A stretch of 64,000 nt of DNA from NCBI RefSeq assembly GCF_902501965.1, contig NZ_CABWID010000019.1, forward strand, positions 1 through 64,000, given 5' to 3'. Below the pieces are notes generated by a model. The model searched no databases, was not told where the DNA came from, and saw only the letters and a list, made by a program, of their open reading frames with translations. A program made the position numbers and the translations under genes. This document shows, piece after piece, positions 43,035 to 51,724 of this stretch (positions within the stretch are counted from its first letter, which is position 1; each line of letters starts with the position of its first letter). Source of the stretch: Collinsella sp. AK_207A (lineage in GTDB: Bacteria; Actinomycetota; Coriobacteriia; Coriobacteriales; Coriobacteriaceae).

Positions 43035-43829
43035 CTACTCCTCGTCCTCGTCGTCATCCGAGAAGAACGCGGTCAGGCGGCCCTCGGAAAGGCCCTTCTT
43101 GCCTTCGCGGGCGACGATGACGATACGGGTGACCGCGAGCGAGACCTCATACAGCGAGAGCATGGCCGCATACATCATGAGCAACGTAATGGGGTTGGCA
43201 TCCGGGGTAATGGACGCGGAGACCACCATCATGGCCACGTAGATGTAGCGCCAGGCAGCGCGGAAGCTAGAGTACGGCACGATGTGGAACACGGCCAGGT
43301 AGAACACGATCAGCGGCAGCTCGAACGAGACGCCGAAGCCGATGAGCAGGAGGATCTCGATGTTGATGTAGTTCTCAAGATCGGCCATAGGGTCGGCGAT
43401 CGTCTTGGTCTCGCCCAGCAGCCACTCAAATCCCGGCGGGACGATGATGAAGTAGCAGAACACCGCACCCACGAAGAACAGCACCGTGGCGGCGACGACG
43501 GTGGGGACTACCCACTTGCGCTCGTTCGGCTTGAGGGCCGGGAGGAAGAACGCGAGGATCTGCCACACGATCATGGGCGTGCACATGACGACGGCGGTCT
43601 TCACCGCCACGCCGAACTTGACGGCAAAGCCGCCGAGCGCACCCGTCATGACGAACTTGCCCCCGTCCAGGTAGGGCTCGATGGGCGCCTTGAGCAGGTC
43701 GATGATCGTCGGCGAGGCAAAGTACATCACGATGGTGGCGATGACCACGCATACGACCACGATGGTGAGGCGGCGACGCAGCTCGCCCAGGTGATCGAAG
43801 AGCGGCATGCGCGCGGGACCGATGGGCAT
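43035..43829 (-). CDS. tatC: Sec-independent protein translocase TatC
   Basis: 264 residues, six membrane helices. Conserved features are PLFDHLGELRRRL at the N-terminus, the first periplasmic loop region IDLLKAPIEPYL, and PALKPNERKWVVPTV with FYLAVFHIVPYSSFRAAWRY later. TatC binds twin-arginine signal peptides with TatB. The C-terminal tail is Asp/Glu-rich (SDDDEDEE). The ATG overlaps the tatB-like stop (TAATG). Confidence 0.95.
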   Translation of the reverse strand: MPIGPARMPLFDHLGELRRRLTIVVVCVVIATIVMYFASPTIIDLLKAPIEPYLDGGKFVMTGALGGFAVKFGVAVKTAVVMCTPMIVWQILAFFLPALKPNERKWVVPTVVAATVLFFVGAVFCYFIIVPPGFEWLLGETKTIADPMADLENYINIEILLLIGFGVSFELPLIVFYLAVFHIVPYSSFRAAWRYIYVAMMVVSASITPDANPITLLMMYAAMLSLYEVSLAVTRIVIVAREGKKGLSEGRLTAFFSDDDEDEE

Positions 43830-44404
43830 TACTGCTCACCCCCTTCGGAGGTCGTGGCATCCGAGGCAGCGGGTGCAACCTCTTCTGCGGCGGGTTCAGC
43901 GGCGTCGGCCTTCTTCTTGCGCGGACGGCGCGCGTAGAGGTCGGCCGTGGTGCGCTCCTCGGGCTCCGGCTCCGGAGCGGGCTCGGCAGGCTCCTCCGCA
44001 GTCGCGGGGGCCTCGGCGGCATCAGCGGCCGCGCCCTCGGCGGAGTCGGAAGCCTCTTCCTTCTGTGCCTTCTCGGCAGCCAGGCGCGCGCGGCGCTCGG
44101 CGAAGGTCTCCTTCTGACGCGGTGCGGACGCGTCCGCCGCGGGGGCATCGGCATCCGAATCGACACTGGAGTCGTCATCGGCGGTGCCAGCGGCCTTCTT
44201 GGACTTCGTCGGCGCGTTGGCCGCAGCGGCCATCGGGTCGATGACCTCGGCCTGCACCATAGACGTCATCTTCTCCTGCGTCTCTCTAAACTGACGCAGG
44301 GCGCGCCCGATCGTACGCCCCATCTGGGGCAGCTTGTCGGGCCCGAACAGCAAGAAGCCGAAGACCAGGATGATCGCCAGCTCGTTGGCACCAATACCAA
44401 ACAC
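43829..44404 (-). CDS. tatB: Sec-independent translocase TatB-like subunit
   Basis: 191 residues. The short membrane helix ANELAIILVFGFLLFGPDKL is followed by amphipathic helix MGRTIGRALRQFRETQE and a long low-complexity Ala/Glu/Pro tail (about 75-190). The length and the position directly upstream of tatC fit TatB rather than TatA. The start is GTG at 44404 with GGAGG seven bases upstream, which makes the protein start with the normal short lead before the helix. Confidence 0.85.
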   Translation of the reverse strand: MFGIGANELAIILVFGFLLFGPDKLPQMGRTIGRALRQFRETQEKMTSMVQAEVIDPMAAAANAPTKSKKAAGTADDDSSVDSDADAPAADASAPRQKETFAERRARLAAEKAQKEEASDSAEGAAADAAEAPATAEEPAEPAPEPEPEERTTADLYARRPRKKKADAAEPAAEEVAPAASDATTSEGGEQ

Positions 44405-44509
44405 GGATATCCTCCAGACGCATCTGTGCGAGCACCAACGGCACTTGGCACACCGCATAACCGTCGAATTATACCCCGGGGAGCGCCAGATACGCTACCA
44501 GAGGCCGGC

Positions 44510-44824
44510 CTACGCGGCGGTGATGCCGATCTCCTCCGCCACACCCAGCAGCTGCGCCACGCGCATCACGCCGGGCTGGGCGTTGATCACGGCAAAGCCG
44601 CGCTCGCGGTCGGCGGCGTGGTGGGCAGCCCCCACGAGCACGCCAATGCCCGTGGAATCGATGTAGCTCACCTGGGAGAAGTCGAGCACGACCTTCTCCG
44701 TGGGCTGCTCGAGCGCCAGGTCGATGGCACTCCGCAGGGCGTCGGCGTTCGAGATGTCGATCTCACCGGTAATCGAGATGGTGTACGCCTCGGGGCTGGG
44801 GTTCTTGGTGATACCCAAATCCAT
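44510..44824 (-). CDS. STAS domain anti-sigma factor antagonist
   Basis: 104 residues, a single STAS domain: TISITGEIDISNADALRSAI, then VVLDFSQVSYIDSTGIGVL, where the Ser of D-S-T-G is the usual phosphorylation site. Such proteins free an alternative sigma factor by binding its anti-sigma kinase, or work in similar partner switches. No RsbW-like kinase or sigma gene is adjacent, so its partner is unknown. It lies 54 bases downstream of the TPR gene. Confidence 0.9.
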   Translation of the reverse strand: MDLGITKNPSPEAYTISITGEIDISNADALRSAIDLALEQPTEKVVLDFSQVSYIDSTGIGVLVGAAHHAADRERGFAVINAQPGVMRVAQLLGVAEEIGITAA

Positions 44825-44878
44825 GGTGACTCCTTTGGTCGAACCGTTGGTCGTGCGCAGCGCGCGGGTGCGCTGCTC

Positions 44879-45622
44879 CTAGTTTTTGTTCAAAGCAGTC
44901 AAACGCTGCTGCGCGTAGGTCTTGACCTGGTAGGCATCGTCCGGGTCGGCATCGATCGCCTTTTGATACGCCGCCTTGGCGTCGTCCGTGCGGCCGGCGC
45001 TCTCGTAGAACATGCCGAGGTTCGCCCAAGCCGGACCGAACGAGGCGTCCTTGGCGGTAAAGGTCTCCAGCGCGGAGATGGCAGCCGAGGTATCACCCGA
45101 GTAGAACACGCAGATCGCGCGGTCCACCGTTGCCGACTTGGAACTCGGGCTGCCCTTCAGGTACTCGTCGTACGAGGCGATCGCCTTGCTGAAGATGTCC
45201 TGCACGTGGGAGTCGGAGGAATCAGCATAGTTGAGCGCCGCCACGCCCCAGTCGAAGTAGCCGTTGGCGAGGTTCAGCAGCGTGCTCGGATTGTCCGGAT
45301 CCGCCTCGTGCTGGGCCTGCAGCTGCTTGGCGGCGGTGCCGTACATGGCGTTGACGTCGTCCATGCTGTTGATGCTGGAGTCACTCGAACTGTTGGCGGC
45401 GCCGGTCGCGGCAGCGGAGGTACCCGTGTTCGTCGTGGTGTTCGCCGCGGCGGAACCGCTCGTCGTCGCGGTGGCAGCGGAGGAACCCGCCTGCGAGACG
45501 CTCGCCGCCTTGGGCGTCAGCGCCCCCGAAAGCACCACCACAAGCAGGATGACCGCCAGCACGAGCACGGCGATCACGATCGCCGCCTGCGCCTTCTTGG
45601 TCTGCTCGGCATTGAACGCCAT
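44879..45622 (-). CDS. Membrane-anchored TPR protein
   Basis: 247 residues. One N-terminal membrane helix (AAIVIAVLVLAVILLVVVLS) precedes a Ser/Thr/Ala-rich linker (about 38-88). Three or four TPR-like repeats follow, such as NPSTLLNLANGYFDWGVAAL and FGPAWANLGMFYESAGRTDD with AKAAYQKAIDADPDD. The repeats probably face the outside and bind a partner. It starts 9 bases after the small membrane protein gene, so the two probably share an operon. The linker is compositionally like that of its neighbour. Confidence 0.8.
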   Translation of the reverse strand: MAFNAEQTKKAQAAIVIAVLVLAVILLVVVLSGALTPKAASVSQAGSSAATATTSGSAAANTTTNTGTSAAATGAANSSSDSSINSMDDVNAMYGTAAKQLQAQHEADPDNPSTLLNLANGYFDWGVAALNYADSSDSHVQDIFSKAIASYDEYLKGSPSSKSATVDRAICVFYSGDTSAAISALETFTAKDASFGPAWANLGMFYESAGRTDDAKAAYQKAIDADPDDAYQVKTYAQQRLTALNKN

Positions 45623-45631
45623 GACTGCCCC

Positions 45632-46048
45632 CTACTCCGCCGCGGAACCGCTGTCGGCCAGCGTGGCCGTACCGTCCTCGTTGATTTTCAGGTTGGGATG
45701 CCCCTCGGGCAGCACGCCCGAGGGGTCCGTGGAACTGGAGGACGTGGTCGAGGTCGTGGCCGCCGCGCTCGCGCTGCTCAGCTCGGCAAGCGTGGCCTGG
45801 GTACCCAGCAGGTAGCCGATCACCACACCCAAGATAAGCGCGATGGCGGCAATGGCGAGCACCATCCAGAACGGCGGGCCCTGACGCACGGGGGTCACGT
45901 CGGCGGACTCGGGGGCCGCCTGCTTCTGAGCCTTGGCGTCCTTACGCGCAGCCTTAACCTTCTTCGAATCGTCCGCCGGGGCCTTCTCGGCCGCGGCAGC
46001 CTCCTCGCTCATGAGCTCTTGCTCGTCATCAAAGAAATCGTCCGACAT
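45632..46048 (-). CDS. Small single-pass membrane protein
   Basis: 138 residues. An acidic and Lys/Ala-rich cytoplasmic part (1-58) precedes one membrane helix (FWMVLAIAAIALILGVVIGY, 60-80) and a Ser/Thr-rich outer tail ending with EGHPNLKINEDGTATLADSG. No family recognised. The start at 46048 is preferred because the product begins MSDDFFDDEQE; longer frames read into the intergenic region. Adjacent to the TPR gene and likely a functional partner. Confidence 0.65.
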   Translation of the reverse strand: MSDDFFDDEQELMSEEAAAAEKAPADDSKKVKAARKDAKAQKQAAPESADVTPVRQGPPFWMVLAIAAIALILGVVIGYLLGTQATLAELSSASAAATTSTTSSSSTDPSGVLPEGHPNLKINEDGTATLADSGSAAE

Positions 46049-46185
46049 ACCTTCATCCTTCATCAACGGTCGATGCATGAAGGCCATTGTAGCGAGCGCC
46101 CCACACCGCCACCGGCGCCCACGGCCCATCCTCATGAAAGCGACAGCCCAGAATTATCGCTGCAAGCGAAAGGACGGCCTCGCGC

Positions 46186-46908
46186 TCAGCGCACCGCGCG
46201 GTAGATAGCGATGATGCCACCCGTACGGTTCTCGTAGCTCACCTGCGAGAACCCCGCCTCTTTGAGCTCGCGCGCAACCTGATCCTGGGGCGGGAAGCCC
46301 TTGATGGAGTCGCGCAGGTACTCAAAGCCCGCGCGATCCCCCGTCACCACGCCGCCGATGAACGGAATCATGTGGTTCAGGTACACACGGTAGAGCGCGC
46401 GCCACGCTGCGTTGGGAGGGGTGCCGAACTCCAGCACCACGTACCTGCCGCCGGGCTTGAGCACGCGAGCCGCCTCGCGCATCGCGCGCGTGCGGTCGCT
46501 GAAGTTGCGGAGGCCATAGGCGCAGGTCACAACCGTAAAACTCGCGCCTGCGTAGGGCAGCGCGTGCGCGTCCACCTCGGCGAGCGAGACCGGCACACCC
46601 TGGTTGGCTCCGGCGTCGATGCGCTCGCGCGCCACGTCGAGCATCTCGGGCGTGAAGTCCGTCAGCTCGATAGACGCCGGCGGGCACGACTCGCAGAGCT
46701 CGAAGGAGACGTCGCCCGTGCCGCCCGCCACGTCGAGCACGCGGTCCTCGGCCGTGCAGGCGGCGACACGCGCCATCCGCGTGAGCCAGCTGCGGTAGAT
46801 ACCAAAACTGGAGAGCGCATTGAAGAGATCGTAGCGCTGCGCGATTTCAGAGAAGATGCCACGAACGCGCGCACCATGCGCGTCCGGGGCGCCGTTCCGT
46901 ACAGTCAT
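46186..46908 (-). CDS. menG: Demethylmenaquinone methyltransferase (UbiE/MenG type)
   Basis: 240 residues. The N-terminal family signature is VRGIFSEIAQRYDLFNALSS. The SAM-binding motif is VLDVAGGTGDVSFEL, followed by TCAYGLRNFSDRTRAMREAA and VLEFGTPPN, as in UbiE proteins. It would methylate demethylmenaquinone at the last step of menaquinone synthesis. Other men genes are absent here, so a role on another quinone-like substrate is possible. Its ATG immediately follows the aminotransferase stop (TAGATG). Confidence 0.85.
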   Translation of the reverse strand: MTVRNGAPDAHGARVRGIFSEIAQRYDLFNALSSFGIYRSWLTRMARVAACTAEDRVLDVAGGTGDVSFELCESCPPASIELTDFTPEMLDVARERIDAGANQGVPVSLAEVDAHALPYAGASFTVVTCAYGLRNFSDRTRAMREAARVLKPGGRYVVLEFGTPPNAAWRALYRVYLNHMIPFIGGVVTGDRAGFEYLRDSIKGFPPQDQVARELKEAGFSQVSYENRTGGIIAIYRAVR

Positions 46909-48213
46909 CTAGGCGCGCTCCTCCTGGGCGAGCTGGGCCGCAACGTAGCGCGTGGCGAGCACGAGCACGTCGAGCGCGGTCTCGAGCTCGGAGACGCTCG
47001 GGTAGCTCGGAGCGATGCGGATATTGGTGTCGCGCGGATCGTTCCCGCCGGGGAAGGTAGCGCCCGCGGGGGTGAGCTTCACGCCCAGTTCGGCGCAGAG
47101 CGCGCCCACGCGCTTGGCGGAACCCTCGGGGCCATCGAACGAGACGAAGTACCCGCCACGCGGGTGCGTCCAGGTAGCGCAGCCGGTGTCGCCCAGACCC
47201 TCCGTGAGCTTCTGCTCCACGGCCTCGAACTTGGGACGCAGGAACTCCGCGTGGCGCTTCATATGCGCATGTACGGCGTCCATATCGGGCAGGAAGCGCA
47301 CGTGACGCAGCTGGTTCAGCTTGTCGGCTCCGATGAGCCCCGCCTTCATGTGGCGGCTGAACTCGGCGATCACGGCCGGGCTCGCGCCCACAAAGCCCAC
47401 GCCCGCGCCCGGGAAGGTGATCTTGGAGGTGGAGGCGAAGGCCACCACGCGGTCCTCGTTGCCGGCCTCGCGCGCCGCATCGAAGACGTTCAGAAGCTCG
47501 TCCGTCTCGTCGTAGAGGTCATGCACGCAGTAGGCGTTGTCCCACAGGATGCGGAAGTCGGGAGCGGCGGTCTTCATGCCCACCAGGCGGCGCACCACCT
47601 CGTCGCTAAAGGTGACGCCCGTGGGGTTGGAGTACTTGGGCACGAGCCAGATGGCCTTGATGGAATCGTCCGCGGCCACCAGGCGCTCGATCTCGTCCAT
47701 GTCCGGGCCCTCGTCAGTCATGGGAACCGTCACGTTCTCGGCACCCAGCTCAGCGGAGATGCCGAAGTGACGGTCGTAGCCGGGGGCGGGGCACAGGAAC
47801 TTGACAGTCGCGCCCTCGTGCGCGGCGGCATACGCGCTCCACGGAGCGTTGCCGCAGGTGCCCGTGCGCCAGAACATATCACAGATGTCGTGCTCGATCA
47901 GCAGGCTGGAAGAGCCGAGCACGAGCGTCTGGTCAACCGGGCAGCCGAGGAACTCAGCGGCCAGGCGACGCGCAGAGGGAATACCCTCAAAGCAGCCGTA
48001 GTTGGAGCAGTCCACGCCCTCGTCCGTGAGGTCGGAGGAGGAGTTCAGGATATCGAGCATGGGACGGGAGATGTCCACCTGGTCGGGCGCCGGCTTGCCG
48101 CGGGCCATGTCGAGCTTGAGCCCGCGAGCCTTGACCTCGGCCACCTCGTGCTCGAGTTCCTGCAGGGCGGAAGCGAGCTCGGCATCGCCCATCTGCTGAT
48201 AGATGTTCTGCAT
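46909..48213 (-). CDS. PLP-dependent aminotransferase (AspT, subgroup Ic)
   Basis: 434 residues. Fold type I aminotransferase with an N-terminal KLDMARGKPAPDQVDISRPM typical of the actinobacterial aspartate aminotransferase Ic group (PF12897). The PLP Lys is in ASTSKITFPGAGVGF; DNAYCVHDL carries the ring-contact Asp/Tyr. HPRGGYFVSFDG and NIRIAPSYPS complete the active site, the last with the substrate carboxylate Arg. Aspartate as substrate is inferred from the group. It is translationally joined to menG, a surprising pair. Confidence 0.85.
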   Translation of the reverse strand: MQNIYQQMGDAELASALQELEHEVAEVKARGLKLDMARGKPAPDQVDISRPMLDILNSSSDLTDEGVDCSNYGCFEGIPSARRLAAEFLGCPVDQTLVLGSSSLLIEHDICDMFWRTGTCGNAPWSAYAAAHEGATVKFLCPAPGYDRHFGISAELGAENVTVPMTDEGPDMDEIERLVAADDSIKAIWLVPKYSNPTGVTFSDEVVRRLVGMKTAAPDFRILWDNAYCVHDLYDETDELLNVFDAAREAGNEDRVVAFASTSKITFPGAGVGFVGASPAVIAEFSRHMKAGLIGADKLNQLRHVRFLPDMDAVHAHMKRHAEFLRPKFEAVEQKLTEGLGDTGCATWTHPRGGYFVSFDGPEGSAKRVGALCAELGVKLTPAGATFPGGNDPRDTNIRIAPSYPSVSELETALDVLVLATRYVAAQLAQEERA

Positions 48214-48273
48214 GCGTGGGACACCTTTCTGTTGATGGCGGCTACAGGAAAGCCGGGAGGTGATTTCCCATGC

Positions 48274-48279
48274 AGTATA
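48274..48279 (-). promoter_or_regulatory. -10 box of the aminotransferase-menG operon
   Basis: TATACT preceded by GC on the minus strand, about 60 bases ahead of the aminotransferase start. The -35 is not clear. Confidence 0.45.
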
Positions 48280-48352
48280 GCGCGGGCGGATTCGTGGTAG
48301 ATTTAGGGGCCAGCAAGAGCTGAGAATTTACGCGAGCGAGGGGTGGCGCGCC

Positions 48353-48607
48353 ATGCAGCTGGGCGAGTTTCAATCCGAGGAGTTCGGCGAGCTCCAGCGC
48401 CTGGTCGACGGGCTCTACGCCAGCCGCCACGAGGTGGACCGACTCGATTTGGTGGTGCAGGCCGAGATCATCGACCTCTCCGCCGACCTGATGGAGATCG
48501 TCAACCTGCTGCCGCCGGGCGTCTACGAGCGGCAGCGCCTGTGCGACCAGTTGAACTCCGCCCTCGCCGCGCACGGCTGGGGTGGCATGTACGGGACGGT
48601 CGAGTAG
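48353..48607 (+). CDS. Small conserved-type hypothetical protein (84 aa)
   Basis: 84 residues with helical sequence (DRLDLVVQAEIIDLSADLME) followed by LLPPGVYERQRLCDQLNSAL and a C-terminal HGWGGMYGTVE. No recognised domain. The ATG at 48353 has GAGGGG upstream. Its stop lies 2 bases before the next gene, so they form a two-gene operon. The segment E-R-x-x-L-x-x-x-L-N-S looks like a conserved surface rather than random sequence. Function unknown. Confidence 0.7.
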   Translation: MQLGEFQSEEFGELQRLVDGLYASRHEVDRLDLVVQAEIIDLSADLMEIVNLLPPGVYERQRLCDQLNSALAAHGWGGMYGTVE

Positions 48608-48609
48608 CC

Positions 48610-49074
48610 ATGGAAGCGAACGACGCCCGCAAGTCCGTGGTGCCGCGGGAAAAGTCCCAGCTCCGGGAGCGCGCCGAAGCGATTCACGCCGCAGACGTGG
48701 CGCTCCGCCATCTTGAGCGCTCCGCCGACCTGCTCGACTCGGCCGCCAACTGGGGGACTTTCGACATGTTCATCGGCGGCATGCTGTCCTCGATGATCAA
48801 GCACCGGCGCATCGACGACGCCGAGGACGAGTTCAACGCCGCACGCGACGCGGTGAAGCGCTTTGCCCGCGAGCTCTCGGACGTACAGGGCATCGAGGAC
48901 ACCGTGCGGTTCGACATCAGCGGCTGGATCTCTGGTATCGATATCTTCATGGACAACGTCTTCGCCGACTGGTACGTGCAGACGAAGATCCGCCAAGCCC
49001 AGGAGCGCGTCGCCGAGGCCATCGTGCAAATCAGCCAGATTCGCCAGGCCCTTATGGACCTCGAGCCACTCTAA
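48610..49074 (+). CDS. Helical hypothetical protein (154 aa)
   Basis: 154 residues, mostly amphipathic helix. The central WGTFDMFIGGMLSSMIKHRR and FDISGWISGIDIFMDNVFAD segments resemble a helical protein family I remember from Gram-positive genomes with no assigned function. A membrane association is possible at the Gly-rich helix, but there is no clear transmembrane segment. The start at 48610 follows the previous stop by 2 bases. It is convergent with nhaA, 26 bases apart. Confidence 0.75.
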   Translation: MEANDARKSVVPREKSQLRERAEAIHAADVALRHLERSADLLDSAANWGTFDMFIGGMLSSMIKHRRIDDAEDEFNAARDAVKRFARELSDVQGIEDTVRFDISGWISGIDIFMDNVFADWYVQTKIRQAQERVAEAIVQISQIRQALMDLEPL

Positions 49075-49100
49075 ACAGGCTACGAGCCGGCCGGGAACGG

Positions 49101-50477
49101 TCAGCGTTTGCGGCAGACGACGCCCATGTAGCAGAGGCCGATGACCGCCGCCGTGATCGACCCCGCGAGAATGGCCGTCTTGGCCGCCAGGATCTCCTCC
49201 GGATGCGCCGGGAACGCCAAACCCGCGATGAGGATCGACATGGTGAAGCCGATGCCTCCCAGTATGCCCACGCCCAGCATCTGGCCCCAGGTCACCCGGC
49301 TCGGCAAGCTGGCGACGCCGGTCTTTACCAGCAGGAACGTCATGCCAAAGATGCCGATTGGCTTTCCCAGGAGCATGCCGAAGTACGTGCCCAGGGTCAC
49401 CGGATCCACCACCAGAGCGCCCAGGTCCACGCCGACTAGGCGCACCTGCGCGTTGGCGAACGCGAACACCGGCAGCACGACGAAGTTCACGAACGTGGAA
49501 ATGGAGCGCTCGAGCCGCTGCATGGGCGGGGTCACGCGATGCATGATGCGCTCAACCTCGAGTGCAGCGTGTGTGAAATCGTGCTGGCCCAGGATGTGCG
49601 CCTCATCGTCGTACCGGTCCATGACGTCCGGCAGCTTGGCATGCAGCCAACCCTGGAGGTGGTCGATCTGCATGCCGGCGCGACTGGGAATGCAGAACGC
49701 GAGCACCACGCCCGCGATCGTGGCGTGCACGCCGCTCATGAACACGCACACCCAGAGCACGGCGCCCAGGACCAGATACGGCCTCAGATGGTAGTGCTGC
49801 GTCTTGTTCATCAGCGCCAGCAACACCGTGACCAGCGCGGAGAGGGCGAGCCACGGCAGGCTGGGCGCCTGCCCGTAGAACAGGGCGATGGCGACGATGG
49901 AAATCAGGTCGTCGGCGATGGCGAGCGTGGCGAAGAACACGCGCACGCCGTTGGGGACGCGATTGCCCAGAAGTGCCAAAACACCCAGCGCGAAGGCAAT
50001 GTCGGTGGCCATGGGGATGGCCCAGCCCTGCAGGGCGCCGCCGCGGTTCACCACCGCGTAGATGGTCGCCGGCGCGATCACGCCTCCCACGGCGGCGATC
50101 ATCGGCAGCATGGCCTGACGTGGCCGGGTGAGCTCGCCCACGGTCATCTCATATTTGAGCTCCAGGCCCACGAGCAGGAAGAAGAGCGCCATGAGGAAGT
50201 CGTTGATGAAAATCTCGGGCGTCACGGAAACCAGAGGGGCACCACCGAACGAGATAGCGACCGGCGTGGTCAGAAACGCGTGGACCGCAAAGTAGGCATC
50301 GGTGTTCGCCACTACCACGGCGGCAAGGGCCGCGACCACCATGACCGCAGCGGCAACGGTTCCGCTGGACGTTATGCGCTCGTAGAGGTCGCGACGTTCC
50401 AGACGGCGACGCTGCCGATCGGTCAGCAGGTCGGCGGGCGTCGGCACAGCGGGAGCGGTGGCAATAGATGAGGGCAT
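49101..50477 (-). CDS. nhaA: Na+/H+ antiporter NhaA
   Basis: 458 residues, about 12 membrane helices. Signatures are DFLMALFFLLVGLELKYEMT, WAIPMATDIAFALGVLALLG, and FFATLAIADDLISIVAIALF with the ion-binding Asp pair. GKPIGIFGMTFLLVKTG and GGIGFTMSILIAGLAF follow. It exchanges two protons for one sodium ion and protects against salt and alkali. Compared with E. coli it has a longer N-terminus (about 40 residues) and a longer cytoplasmic loop before helix 9. The ATG at 50477 has CGGAG nine bases upstream. Confidence 0.95.
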   Translation of the reverse strand: MPSSIATAPAVPTPADLLTDRQRRRLERRDLYERITSSGTVAAAVMVVAALAAVVVANTDAYFAVHAFLTTPVAISFGGAPLVSVTPEIFINDFLMALFFLLVGLELKYEMTVGELTRPRQAMLPMIAAVGGVIAPATIYAVVNRGGALQGWAIPMATDIAFALGVLALLGNRVPNGVRVFFATLAIADDLISIVAIALFYGQAPSLPWLALSALVTVLLALMNKTQHYHLRPYLVLGAVLWVCVFMSGVHATIAGVVLAFCIPSRAGMQIDHLQGWLHAKLPDVMDRYDDEAHILGQHDFTHAALEVERIMHRVTPPMQRLERSISTFVNFVVLPVFAFANAQVRLVGVDLGALVVDPVTLGTYFGMLLGKPIGIFGMTFLLVKTGVASLPSRVTWGQMLGVGILGGIGFTMSILIAGLAFPAHPEEILAAKTAILAGSITAAVIGLCYMGVVCRKR

Positions 50478-50525
50478 GGCGGGAACTCCGTTCGGCAGTG
50501 CGCGTCGGCGCTGGTCGGTACTCAA

Positions 50526-50549
50526 AGGGCCGTCCCACAGGACGGCCCT
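50526..50549 (-). terminator. Terminator of ppaC
   Basis: Perfect 10-bp stem AGGGCCGTCC / GGACGGCCCT with a 4-nt loop, followed on the minus strand by TTTGAG. It lies 100 bases after the ppaC stop, ahead of nhaA. Confidence 0.6.
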
Positions 50550-50649
50550 GTTGCAAGCGATTATCACGATACCCAGACGCTCCGCGCTTCACCGCGAATC
50601 CACGGCAGCCGAGCAGCCCGGGAAGGACACGGTAGCGACCGCGCTCGCG

Positions 50650-51591
50650 TTACTCCGCAGCGGCGATGATGGGGGCCGCCACCTGCTTCTTGCGGGAGAG
50701 CACGCCCGGCATCCACACGCCCTCGGGCTTGTCCTCGATACCCAGGCCCTTCTGCGCCACGGCGGTATCGCCGCACATGAGCACGGTGGAGCCCTCCTCC
50801 AGGATATCCGTAATCAGCAGCACCAGGCCGTCGCCGCCCTTCTCGGTACGATAGGCCTCCATGGCCGCGCGGATGGCATCCAGCTGCTCCAGCGCGGCGG
50901 CGCCGTCCACCGTCTCGTACTGGCCGATGTAGAGATCCTTGCCGTCGATGTTGAAGCACTTGATATCGCGCGCCACCATCTGCTCGGGCGTGAAGTCGCC
51001 GGCACCGCGGCTCTTGAACACCTGCTTGCCGTACTCCACGGGGTCCACGCCCAGCTGCTCACCGAGCTTGGCGGCAAAGCCGCGGTCAATCTCGGTGGTG
51101 GTGGGGCTCTTGAGCATGACGGTGTCGGTCATCATGGCCGCCAGCAGGCACGCCGCCTGGGCGTCCGTGGGCTCGATGCCGTACGCCTGGAACAGGTAGG
51201 CGATGACGGTGCAGCTGGAACCCCAGGGCAGCACGACGAAGAAAGGCGGCTGAGAGGTCTCGATATCGCCCACGCGGTGATGGTCGACGAGCCCGATGAT
51301 CTCGGCGTTCTCGCGGCCGGCCACAGACTGGCCGCTCTCGTTGTGGTCGGTGAGGATGATCTGCTGCTTGGGCTCGCCCTCGGCGGGGGCGTCGATCTTC
51401 TCTAGCAGCGCGGGGTGCTCGATGCCCCACTTGTCCAGCACGATCTGGGTCTCCTTGGGCAGCGGGCCCAGGCGACGCGCCTCGTAGGTGTTGCCATCGT
51501 TCAGTTGGTTCTTGAGCTGCGCGAACATGACGGCCGACATGATGGCGTCGTTGTCCGGGTTCTGGTGTCCGAAGACGAGGATGTTGCTCAT
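50650..51591 (-). CDS. ppaC: Manganese-dependent inorganic pyrophosphatase
   Basis: 313 residues, family II pyrophosphatase of the DHH superfamily. VFGHQNPDNDAIMSA carries the first metal ligands, GLVDHHRVGDIE the DHH motif, and MTDTVMLKSPTTT the second metal Asp. The C-terminal DHHA2 domain includes PGVLSRKKQVAAPI. It hydrolyses pyrophosphate from biosynthesis. No CBS or DRTGG regulatory insert is present. The start at 51591 has GGAGGG upstream. Confidence 0.96.
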   Translation of the reverse strand: MSNILVFGHQNPDNDAIMSAVMFAQLKNQLNDGNTYEARRLGPLPKETQIVLDKWGIEHPALLEKIDAPAEGEPKQQIILTDHNESGQSVAGRENAEIIGLVDHHRVGDIETSQPPFFVVLPWGSSCTVIAYLFQAYGIEPTDAQAACLLAAMMTDTVMLKSPTTTEIDRGFAAKLGEQLGVDPVEYGKQVFKSRGAGDFTPEQMVARDIKCFNIDGKDLYIGQYETVDGAAALEQLDAIRAAMEAYRTEKGGDGLVLLITDILEEGSTVLMCGDTAVAQKGLGIEDKPEGVWMPGVLSRKKQVAAPIIAAAE

Positions 51592-51661
51592 GGGTTCCCT
51601 CCGCAACGTCGTGGGTGCACAGTTAGCGATATCGTAGCACGCTCGAGCACGGGTGCAGACA

Positions 51662-51697
51662 AAAGGGGCCGCATGCACATTGGCATGCGGCCCCTTT
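51662..51697 (-). terminator. Terminator of the ROK kinase gene
   Basis: Perfect 15-bp stem AAAGGGGCCGCATGC / GCATGCGGCCCCTTT with a 6-nt loop, followed on the minus strand by TTGTC after the T-rich arm end. It lies 27 bases after the kinase stop. Confidence 0.85.
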
Positions 51698-51724
51698 GCG
51701 GAAACCCCGCGTTTTATGTAAACC

